Below are positions 23,834-33,361 of a DNA stretch of 64,000 bases, one piece after another; within the stretch, counting starts at the first letter, position 1; the number at the start of each line of letters is the position of its first letter. The notes under the pieces are model-generated. The model saw only the letters and a program-made list of their open reading frames with translations. It searched no databases and had not been told where the DNA came from. The position numbers were made by a program, and so were the translations under genes. Location: positions 6,910,358-6,974,357 of the forward strand of contig CAJINV010000004.1 of NCBI GenBank assembly GCA_905178155.1, written 5' to 3'. The DNA comes from Amoebophrya sp. A120 (taxonomy: Eukaryota; Sar; Dinophyceae; Syndiniales; Amoebophryaceae).

Positions 23834-26800
23834 CTATGCCAAATCCAACACCAGCGCTCCCTTCGACTCCGCCCTTGCCAAGGTTTCCTCCAACAGCAAG
23901 GTTTCGTCAATCTTCTCAAACGGCCCGTGCTCCAGCGCATCTTGCAGGTCGATCACTTCCTGCACTTCGGACGGCTTCAACACCGGAAAATGCTCGTCCC
24001 GCCCAAACACGTTCGCCGTGCTCGGGAATTATCGAGCGCAAAAGTATCGTACTCATTACGTCACACATGCAAAATCTTTCTGTTATAGGTAAATCAGCAT
24101 TACAAATTTTATTTCTCATGCTGAGGAAATTTGTAATGCATTTATATACGAGAAGTACTGTACTTTTGCAATGCATAGGAATATCCTGGCGATCTTTTCA
24201 AACACCCCCAAATCTCCCTGCGGATACAGGCCCACCTCCACCGGCGCTCTTTGTACGGACTTCAACAGGCCCGCGTAGGCCCACCGCTCGTTATCCTGTG
24301 TAAAAACAACGGCCTGATCCCATAGTTGTCACGGAGATTCGCGTCCTCCGCATGAGAGGGATTCCTTTGTAGTCGTGTTCTGGGATTTGTAATGCAGTAA
24401 GCGGAATGAGCAGGCATCTTTGTGATGCGGCTGTCCTCGCTAAGCGTAAGCACAAGCCGCACTACACTTGTCCTCATGCTGCATAACTTCCAAAACTTTA
24501 ACTTGGAAACTTCTTGTATTGCAAATTTACCAAGAATCGTTGACTATGGGGTGTGGGCCCGCCCGTTTTTGCTGAGGATACTCGAACAGCGTGATCAACT
24601 CGCTGCGCTGCTTGGCCTCCGGCTCGATCCAGGTGTCTTTCAGTTTTCGCAGCGTGACGTTTTTCTCAAGTAAATCAGGCTCGGTTAGGATCCGCCTATC
24701 CGCCTTATCAACTGCAAAAGTGTTTGGGTCCGGAAGGGTGTAGGAGTTTGTCATGTAGATTTTGGAAGACCCGGGATGTCTTGTCTGCGATGCATGCCCT
24801 AGCATCACAGATTTTGATGCGAGGGCTTCGGCTTCCTCATGCCTCTACCGCATGAGAAGTAATACTCTGTCTGCGTAATCAAAACTGGACTGCTGTTGCT
24901 GCTCATGCAATACAGATTTTTGTAGAATCCAGAGGCAGCATGACAAGCTTGTATCCTTCCAAACCCAGACATATTGGCATTTGATACGCCTCCTCCTGCT
25001 CCAGCTTCAACCGGTCGATCCGCAGCAGCCAGCTCGGCCTGCTGGTGAACTTCACGGCGGGCCAGTTATGGAAGAAAAAAACTGTGTTACTGTAACTTTC
25101 TTTGGCTGACAGCATCACAAATATGCTCTACATGACATCACCAGAGAAAACCTGTCATGCGTGGCTCCTGAGGGAAGACGAACACGAAAAGAGGACTTCG
25201 TGGTTGCCTGGCATGACAGGTGTGACTCTGTTGCATGTTCTGCATCACAGAGTTACACTTACACAGTTTTTTTCTTGCGTACCAGTGTCTCCGCATGTAT
25301 TCATCCGTGAAATACAGAAACGTCAGCGGCGTGTAGCGCTGCTGGTCGCAGTTGTGCATAGTGTAGTTCGCCCGGTTCTTATCGCAGGAAAAAACTGTTT
25401 CACTGTGATGGTTTTATTGCAAGATCTGCGTCACAAGTTTGTTACACATGGCACAGAAAATTTGCCATGCGCGTTTCCCAAGGGAAAACACGGTTAATAA
25501 TCCATTGTGTTGCAGGTGTAGCAAGACAAACACTTTGGCGTTTCGTTCTCTGCATCACAGGTTCACAGTGAAACAGTTTTTTCTTGCGATAGTTCTTCCA
25601 GTGGAAGTGCGCACAGAGAACCCACCGCACCGGGTAGACGACCGGGTAGGATTTGTCCGCGATGGTGACCATCTTCTTGTTGTCGTTCCTCTCTCAAAAG
25701 GAAAAATCCCCCCTCCCCATCGCAAAACCGAATTTCTGACGCTGGATTTGGATACACAAATCAAATTTGTGTTCTTGCAGAAGTAGAGGACTGCACGCAG
25801 ATCCTAAACCCAGGAGCGGACCTTTTCGCGTAGGAGCCTAGCATGGTAGGCGGCTGCCCTGTAGGCCTTACAGCATTACAACGCGCCTGCATAACGTGGC
25901 GGACAGCCTGCGCGCGCCTTCCTGCAAGACAGACCCGATTTGTGGTCACAAATCTGCATCACAAAATTTCAGACTGGTGCACTTTCAGTATCAAGAGGGG
26001 GGATTTTTCCTTGCAGTATCCTTCTCGTGTTCATTACCGACGCGTCGTGCTCCCCGTGTTCTGACAGGTGCATGTGGGTCGCGAGGCCGACGAGAGCCTG
26101 CTTGCTGTCCATGGATCTCTCGTTGTATTCCGATAATGTTTTCTCGTTCTCCTCGTCCTCCACACCGGCAGAGTATGAAAGCCTCAGGTTGGAAATCCTC
26201 AAAGTGGAAATAATTTGTGACGCATGCAATGCTACGCAAAAGCCCCTGTATTGCAGAGGACGCAATGGAGGCCGACTATTGTGCTTCTACGGGTTCAGAA
26301 TTGGGCTGCTGATTAGCACGACAGAAGGGCACCCCTTTGCCTAACTAGCATCACAGACACGTTTTGAGTACAACCCGGGAAATTTGTCATGCGCCGACTA
26401 CAAATGGCGTTCGAACTGGAATCGTTTTTTTGCATTACAAATTATTTCCACTTTGAGGATTTCCAACCTGAGGCTTTCATACAGAGAGCAGTGGCCTTTT
26501 CACCGTGAACGTCGGGCGGAGCTCCGGCGCGCGGGAATTCGGGTCGTGGTCGATCAAGTCGTGGCCCATCATTTTCATCATGAAATCCGTTTTCATAGTC
26601 GGGTTCCCGGCGACCTGATGGGTCAGCAGCTGCTCGCGGCCGAGGGTCTTCAGAAAATCTTCCCCGCGCTGCTTGATCAAATCGGCCACGCACTGCGCGT
26701 CGTGGGACTGGGCGGAGCACTGCTTGATTTCATCCTGTGCAAAAGGATCGCACTCGTATTGCAATCATGCATCACAAATCTTTTTCCTAAGGTAAATCCG

Positions 26801-29800
26801 CATTACAAATTTCATTTCCCATGCCGAGGAAATTTGTATATGCATTTATACAAGTACGATACTTTTGCAATTCGTTTTCATAGATTTCATCTGTTGTCGA
26901 CTCTGCACCAGAGGTTGTAGTCGCGCCACCTGTTCGTGTATCCACAAATAAAGACCCATCCCGCCCAACTCCACCATCCAATTTGTCATGCTCAACAACA
27001 TGCAACATCACTTCCAGCGTACTTTCTCATGCAAAAGAACATGGATGGGGATGGGTGTTTTTTCCTAGATATGGTGTAGCTGCAGCACTCGTAGTAGATG
27101 AAGGCGTCACCCACCACTTCTTCGTCTTCAACCCTGATCTGCGTCTTTTCCACCAGATGTAGTACTGGTTCTGTCTGTATCAAATGCAAATATGTCTGGA
27201 CTCTGGATGATTGCCAGGTTTGTCATGCATATTTGGCACAACCCATCGTGCCTGTAATGCATGACCTAGCATCACAGATCTATTTTCAGGTGCCTTCCGA
27301 TGCGTATTCCACATGAGAAATAATGCCCACTCCGCGTAGCGCAAAGTGAACTATTTCCGCGTAGCGCAAAGGTCTTCATGCAATACAGATTTTGTTAGCG
27401 TCCAAAGACAGCATCACAAGTTGGTACCCTCCAGACATTCAGGCATATTTGCATTCCATCGTCTGTACGTCAGCTCCGTGTCGTCGTGTTCGAGGGTCAG
27501 GAAGTGGTATGGAAGCGTCAGGTTTGAAATCGTCAAAGTTGAAATAATTTGTAATGCATAAAATGCATGACCCGAGGTACGTGTGTTGCAAAGCAGGCAA
27601 GTGAAGCCGATTGCCAGCCTGTTTGGGGTTACAGATCGAGCAGCTAGAGTAGCATGAAAAAATCGCTCTTCTTTGCCCAAACAGCATGACAAACTGGATT
27701 TAGGGACCACCAAAATTTGTCATGCGCCACTTGAAAACTGGGTTCAAACTGGCATCCATTTTATGCATGGCAAATTATTTCAACTTTGTCGATTTCAACT
27801 CTGACACGTCCATAAGTGGTGCCCCAGCGTTCCATTCACCCATTTCCCGTTAGGCATCGGTCGAACCGCGATGTTCCAGGGGGCGGGGAGATTCTATAAC
27901 AGTACACAACTCGTCCCCCTCCCCCTCATTTGCGTAGCATGGACGGCAATACAAGCATCAGCAAGAATGCCGGTTTTGCATGACAAATTTAGTTTGGAGG
28001 AATGTAGTAGTGCTATAATTTGGGCTCCTACCAGAACTTGTCATGCATAGTAGTGACAGGGGGGAGAGTCTGGAGGTGGTGTTTTGCATGAGAAATTCAT
28101 GAGAACGAGGGGGAGTAGTTGTGCACTGCTCTCATAGATTCATTCTCGACCACGCGGGAATCTCGAAACCGCGGAACTTCACGCGGTGGGTTTTCTCGTC
28201 CCAATAGGCCGACTCCGCTATGAGAGACAGCAGCGACATGGGGTCGTAGCCGTGGTTATCGTATTTACAAACGTCCCCACGCCATAGTTGTAATGCAAAT
28301 CTGCATGCTGAGAATGTTTCTCATGCGGAGCCCCATGAGAAGCACTCTCTGGCCGTTTTTTGGAATTTGTCAAGGTCCAATCAGCACGATATACTAGATC
28401 TGTGATGCTGCTGAGCTAGTACCTCAAACAGAACTACGCGGCGAGCCCAAATTTGTCATGCAAATCAGCCAAAACTTGTGGATTTGTCTAGCCGATTCCC
28501 CATCTTGACGTATGGCGTGGGGACGTTGTTACATAGGATAGTGGTAGGGGTAGATGCAGTCCCGCGGGGCTGCGGCGGTGAGAGACTTCTGGAGTATCCT
28601 GAGTAAAAACGTACCCACGCCAGAGTTGTAATGCAGATTTGCAAAGACAGGAAGACTTGTAATGCGCATCCGCATGAGAGCCATTTCCAATCGTGTTTTG
28701 GAATTTGTGATGCTGTGAACAGGATGAGCAGATGAATCTGTGACGCGGCTGCAGCACTTGCTAACCTGCACTACACTGCGGAGTGCAACTTGTCATGCGT
28801 GACTCACAAAACTCCTAGGTTTGTGTTGCAAAATCCCCATCCTGACTCTGGTGTGGGTACGTTTTTACTCAGGATATGGAGGGCGGTTACTTCTGTAGTT
28901 GCGCCGGCGCTAGAAGTTGAACTTGGTGAGGCTGAAGATGAAGACGCAAGCTGCGTAGTTGCTCTCTCCTCGTCGAAGTTTTCCTTCTTCTCCAACACAA
29001 AGCTGGTACATTTCCACCTCTTTTCCCCGGCGCAGGTGTCCATTTCCCCGGCCGTTTGTGTCTATGAAAGCCTCAGAACGGAAATCCTCAAAGTGGAAAC
29101 AATTTAAATTTGCGATGCATGAAATGCGACGCAAAAGAGACTGTATTGCAGAGGACACAACTGAGGCCGACTATTGTCCTTCTTACGGATTAAGAATTGG
29201 GGTGCTGACTAGCACGAGAGAAGGGCACCCCCTTGCACGAACCAGCATGACAGACATGCTTTGAGTGCCCGGGAGATTTGTGATGCGCCGACTAGAAATG
29301 GCGCTTCAACCGGAGTCGTCTTTTTGCATTACAAATTACTTTCACTGTGAAGATTTCCAACCTGAGGCTTTCATAGTGTCCACATGTGCCGGATGTACTT
29401 GAACTGATACCGCTATGGAAGCGTCAGGATCGAAATCGTCAAAGTTGAAATGGTTTGTGATGCATAAATTGCAACGCTTGCAGTGCCTCTCTTGCAGGGA
29501 TGATAAGTGTGGCCGACAGTCAGCCTGTTTGTGGTCTGCGATAGAGCTGCTAAAGTAGCATGACAAAAGACGCCTTCTGGGGCCCCTAAACAGCATGAGA
29601 GCCTGGATTTAATAGACGGTGCCGAAATTTGTCATGCGCCGCTTGGAAATTGGGCTTCCAACTGGTATCGATTTTGTGCATTACAAGTTACTTATTTATA
29701 TTTCAACTTTGTCGATTTCAATCCTGACACTCCCATAACCGCCACTTCCGCAGATACTCCCGACCCAACTCTCCCCGGACAACCCACGCGTTGGTATGCG

Positions 29801-32683
29801 GTAACGGCACGCCAACGCCAGAAACGTCTTATGAATTGCAAAAGTATCGTAGTACTAGTAGTAATTGCAATACAAATTCGCTCAGCATGACAAATGGAAT
29901 TTGTCATGCGGATTTAGCTTAGAAAAAAATAAATTTGTAATGCATGACTGCAATTACTACGCGTACGATACTTTTGCAATGAATACGTCTGCGGCCGTCG
30001 CGATCATCCCCCCGGTTTTTAGCAGTTCCTCCGGAAAGAGGGACTCAACCGAAATTTCTATCCCGAGTTAAAACGTCCCCACCTCCCCAGAATTATTGTC
30101 ATGCAGATTTGCAATGACAGAACCATTTGTGATGCGCATCCCGCCAATGATAGGCATTTCCGTTCGTGTTTTGGAATTTGTAATGCTGTAAACAGCATAA
30201 TTAGATGGATTTACAATGCGGGCGTCGTTGCCAACCTTCACTACACTACGGCCTGCAAGAACTTGTCATGCGTGACTGCCAATGTTTCGAGATTTGTGTT
30301 GCGAGATCCCCATCTTGACTCTGGGGTGGGGACGTTTTTACACAGGATAATTTCATGCGCGTGCCACACCGCGTCGGAGTCAAGGAACATAATTTGGAAT
30401 ATGGAATGCAAATATGTCTGGGTCTGGAAGGTTGCAACTTGTGATGCTGTCTTTGGAAGGTGAAAAAATGTGTACTGCATGACCAGCAAGAGGAGTTCAG
30501 TTTGTGCACCTGCGCGGAGTCGGCGCTTCTCATGCGGGATACGCATCAGAAGGCCGTTTCCGATCTGTGATGCTAGGTCATGCATTACAGGCATCATGGG
30601 TTATGCAAAATATGCATGACAAACCTGGCACTCTTCCAGACCCAGACATTTTTGCATTTGATATGGAAGTCGTTGTCGCATTGCTGCGCCAAATGCAGCT
30701 CTTTCTCTGTCTTCCCCGACATGAAATCCCCGAGGAACAGTCGCGACCCTCTATGAAAGCCTCAGAATGGAAACCCTCAAAGTGGAAATGATTTGTGATG
30801 CATGAAATGCGACGCAAAAAAGACTGTATTGCAGAGGACGCAATGGAGGCCGACTATTGTCCTGCTAGGGGTGAAGAATCGGAGTGCTTGTGCTGCTTAG
30901 CACGACAGAAGGGCACCCCTTTGCCTTAACCTGCATGACAGACATGCTTTAAGTGCCTGGGAAATTTGTCATGCGCCGACTACTAATGGCGCTTCAACTG
31001 GCGTCGTTCTTTTTTTGCATTACAAATTATTTCCACTTTGAGGATTTCCAACCTGAGGCTTTCATACCCTCTATGCTTCAAGTACTTCGGGTCCGGTCGG
31101 ATTTTCTCCACTTTGTCCTTATGGGAGTGTCAGGATCGAAATCGTCAGAGTTGAAATAATTTGTGATGCAAAAAATGCAGCCCACAGAGTGCCTGTCTTG
31201 CAGAGTAGGTCAGTGAGGCAGATTGTAAGCCTGTTGAGGGATAGAAACCGAGCTGCTAAAATAGCACGACAAAAGGCGTCTTCCTTACCCAAACAGCATG
31301 ACAAACTAGAGTTCGTCTCTACCCAAATTTGTCATGCGCCACTTGAAAACTGGGTCACAACTTTCATCCATTTTATGCATTACAAGTTATTTCAACTTTG
31401 TGGATTTCAATCCTGACACTCCCATAGTCCTCGTCGTCCGCGTAGTAGTGGTCGAAAGAGTATCCTGAGCAAAAATTATGTCACCACACTAGCGTCAAGA
31501 TGGGAAATCTGCTAGACAAATCAACCAGCTTTGGTTGTTTCGCATGACAAGTTTATTATATTGTCCTCGTAGTGTAATCCTGTTTAGCTAGTTCCGAAGC
31601 ATAACAGATCTAGCATATCATGCTGATTCTAGCATCACAAATTGCAAAACACGACTAGAAAACGTTTTTCATGGGGCTCCGCATGACGAACTTTTTGTTT
31701 TTTGATTGGCATGCAGATTTGCATGACAACTCTGGGCGGATCACGGGGACGTTTTTACTCAGAATAAAGAGTGTGGCTGGACCACTTTTTGGTAAAGTTC
31801 CTCTCCTAGAATGGTTGTTTTCAGCTCCTCCATGGCGTCGTGTATCAACTGCAAAAGTGTCTGGGTCTGGAAGAATGCAAGTTTGTCATGCTTGTCTCAC
31901 ACGACAGTTGAATCTGTAATGCGTGAGCAGGAGGAAAAAGCCCTCCTGTCTGTCATGCAAAAAGAAAAACGCAGTTTGCCATGCGCAAAGCGAAACACAT
32001 AGGGACTCAAAAACTTGCCATGCGCGGTAGTGTATTGCAGCACGCCCATCATTCACAAACTAGCATCCCAAGTTTCCAGACCCAGACATATTTGCATTTG
32101 ATATCGTGCCCGCAAGCGCCAAACTCCTCGATCACCAGTTGATACCCGAGAAACACTATCCACCGCAAAATTCTCGCCCCCGTACTTCTGATTGCAGTCA
32201 CCCATGACAAATCTGGTTTCCTAGGTCATTCAGCACGACAAGTTTCATTTTTAATGCTGAAAAAATTTGTCATGCAATGACTACAACTACTAGTACGTGC
32301 GCGATGCGTTTGCGATGTATAAACACCTTCACCCACGTTTGCGCCATAACGTCGGAGTGAAACCTCGTCCGGTCGTAGAACCGGTACTCATAGCCCCAGC
32401 GGTACGCATAAAGCCCGTTGACCTCGCGGAACCCGGCCAGCCAGGGCACTTCGTCGAAATCGCGCTTGTCGTAGCTGAAAACGATGGTCTTGGTGGCGAA
32501 GCATGAGTAAAATGTTGAGAAGAGGAGGAGGAAGGAGAGAAAGTTCCACCGGAAATTATGCAGACGCTGGTTTCCATGTAATGGTTGGTAGTCCGCCGCG
32601 GTGAAATGCGCACTCCGCTGGAGCAAGCCGGCAGGATTCGCGCGAGCACGGCCGCGCCGGAGGGTACCGGTGCCCGGAGTCAT
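23834..32683 (-). CDS. Gene 4: GT34-like secretory-pathway glycosyltransferase, paralog of gene 3
   Basis: ATG at 32683, stop TAG at 23834-23836, 854 residues from 25 exons; all 24 introns are introners, none GT-AG. Residues 47-62 (NFLSFLLLFSTFYSCF) form a signal anchor, followed by KTIVFSYDKRD (65-75), YEYRFYD (98-104), TWVKVF (116-121), a gene-specific insert (about 122-210), DFQIMFLDSDAVW with DxD (212-224), LPHTNAWVVRGE (259-270), then YPYHGYDP, TLEHDD, CAHFHWK and EYMRRHW blocks shared with gene 3. The acidic Asp/Ser/Gln-rich inserts differ from gene 3. Expected activity: sugar transfer in ER or Golgi from a nucleotide sugar, specificity unknown. It lies 0.8 kb upstream of gene 3 on the same strand, so a tandem duplication is the likely origin. 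Mean spacing is one introner per 107 coding bases. Confidence 0.68.
24030..24177. mobile_element. Introner IE-2 in gene 4
   Basis: TSD ggaat on both sides. Junction ARIF|PSTAN. Confidence 0.92.
24292..24580. mobile_element. Introner IE-5 in gene 4 (diverged)
   Basis: TSD ctcgt/ctcga. Junction ITLFE|RWAYA. Confidence 0.86.
24706..24986. mobile_element. Introner IE-1 in gene 4
   Basis: TSD cgcct on both sides. Junction EQEEA|DRRIL. Confidence 0.92.
25067..25281. mobile_element. Introner IE-8 in gene 4, position shared with gene 3
   Basis: TSD ccagt on both sides. Junction MRRHW|PAVKF, the same site as GRYW|PQIPF in gene 3. Confidence 0.92.
25380..25591. mobile_element. Introner IE-8 in gene 4
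   Basis: TSD gttct on both sides. Junction HFHWKN|RANYT, 3 nt from an IE-1 site in gene 3. Confidence 0.92.
25693..26019. mobile_element. Introner IE-10 in gene 4 (single copy)
   Basis: Inverted ends around ggaaaaatccccc at left and its complement at right; ends ctc...tat rather than TAT...ATA. TSD about cctct/ccttc. The reading frame supports the junction MNTRR|NDNKK; exact ends are uncertain by a few bases. Confidence 0.7.
26174..26481. mobile_element. Introner IE-4 in gene 4
   Basis: TSD cagag on both sides. Junction RPLLS|AGVED. Confidence 0.92.
26731..26882. mobile_element. Introner IE-2 in gene 4
   Basis: TSD gattt on both sides; left end drifted to cat. Junction TTDEI|KQCSA. Confidence 0.88.
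26939..27071. mobile_element. Introner IE-9 in gene 4
   Basis: TSD tcgtg/tggtg; right TIR gatgggtgttttttcctaga. Junction AAAT|RTGGA. Confidence 0.82.
27178..27460. mobile_element. Introner IE-1 in gene 4
   Basis: TSD gtctg on both sides; right end atc instead of ata. Junction ELTYR|QNQYY. Confidence 0.88.
27508..27814. mobile_element. Introner IE-3 in gene 4
   Basis: TSD agtgg on both sides. Junction TLGHH|FLTLE. Confidence 0.92.
27895..28136. mobile_element. Introner IE-6 in gene 4
   Basis: TSD gattc on both sides. Junction WSRMN|LPAPW. Confidence 0.9.
28257..28540. mobile_element. Introner IE-5 in gene 4 (diverged ends)
   Basis: TSD gtggt on both sides. Junction IYPYH|GYDPM, inside a block conserved with gene 3. 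Confidence 0.9.
28595..28876. mobile_element. Introner IE-5 in gene 4
   Basis: TSD tggag on both sides. Its sequence is nearly the same as the gene 3 copy at 22093-22371. Junction EVTAL|QKSLT. Confidence 0.92.
29063..29375. mobile_element. Introner IE-4 in gene 4
   Basis: TSD gtgtc on both sides. Junction RHMWT|QTAGE. Confidence 0.92.
29414..29737. mobile_element. Introner IE-3 in gene 4
   Basis: TSD accgc on both sides. Junction LRKWR|YQFKY. Confidence 0.92.
29830..29985. mobile_element. Introner IE-2 in gene 4
   Basis: TSD cgtct on both sides. Junction TAAD|VSGVG. Confidence 0.92.
30059..30349. mobile_element. Introner IE-5 in gene 4
   Basis: TSD atttc on both sides. Junction HAHEI|SVESL. 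Confidence 0.92.
30400..30663. mobile_element. Introner IE-1 in gene 4
   Basis: TSD tggaa on both sides. Junction DNDF|QIMFL, next to the DxD motif. Confidence 0.92.
30752..31066. mobile_element. Introner IE-4 in gene 4
   Basis: TSD ccctc on both sides. Junction LKHRG|SRLFL. Confidence 0.92.
31120..31426. mobile_element. Introner IE-3 in gene 4
   Basis: TSD gtcct on both sides. Junction ADDED|KVEKI. Confidence 0.92.
31461..31766. mobile_element. Introner IE-5 in gene 4
   Basis: TSD aagag on both sides. Junction VQPHS|FDHYY. Confidence 0.9.
31843..32103. mobile_element. Introner IE-1 in gene 4
   Basis: TSD tcgtg on both sides. Junction ACGHD|AMEEL. Confidence 0.92.
32157..32321. mobile_element. 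Introner IE-2 in gene 4 (strongly diverged)
   Basis: TSD aacac on both sides; termini tatccaccgcaaaa and gcgatgtata. Junction WVKVF|LGYQL. Confidence 0.82.
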
Positions 32684-33361
32684 GGCCAGACGAGGACTCG
32701 GCGGGGCCGGGGGGGAACGAACACGAAGATATTAGGAGTCAACGCATCAGAAAGAACATCAAGATCATACAAAAGGGCAAAACAGATGACAGGCGCTGGC
32801 GAGCAAGCGTTGAAAAGAACAAAAGCGTCGGAATCGGAACGAAAAAGAACTACAGAAGAGCAATAAAAAACCTCCACCACCACGACGTCAAACATCGATC
32901 AATGGACACACGACACATCGAGCCAATATGTTCATATGCTAATGCTGATCTTCTACTGCTCTTCGGCGCACTTATACATGAACACATTTGGAGGTCGTGA
33001 GCGACCAATTGAGAGGAATTTGAAGTCACAGAAGCAACGCGTCTTCAGCGAACGACTTTCCGCCCGTTCTTTCTCGTGATCTTCAGTTTTTTTGTTTTTT
33101 ACTGTTTTAACTCCAAGGTGAACTGGTTCTTGTAGAGGTTGTTGGCGCGGCAACATTTTGTTCGAGAGCCACTCGGCAGGTTTGGATTTGGTTTTGGAAG
33201 ATGGTCGTGAGATGATGAGCGTAGTTGTATACAGTTGTAACAGCTGATGTGTAGTTAGTAGTCGGTGGCATGTCCGCGAGTCAGTGGCCGGCACGACTGC
33301 GTTCGTGCTCGTGGCGTGATGAAGGAAGACTAGGACCGCCATACCTTTTTGCAATACCAGT
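32684..33361. other. Intergenic region between genes 4 and 5
   Basis: Purine-rich stretch 32750-32870 just upstream of gene 4, then AT-rich sequence. A minus-strand open frame (32953-33453) overlaps the end of gene 5 in another frame and shows no domain. No introner. Confidence 0.55.

Noticed and set aside
23394-24092. 232-codon plus-strand frame between genes 3 and 4
   Set aside because: It runs antisense across the last exon of gene 4 and into an introner, and shows no domain.
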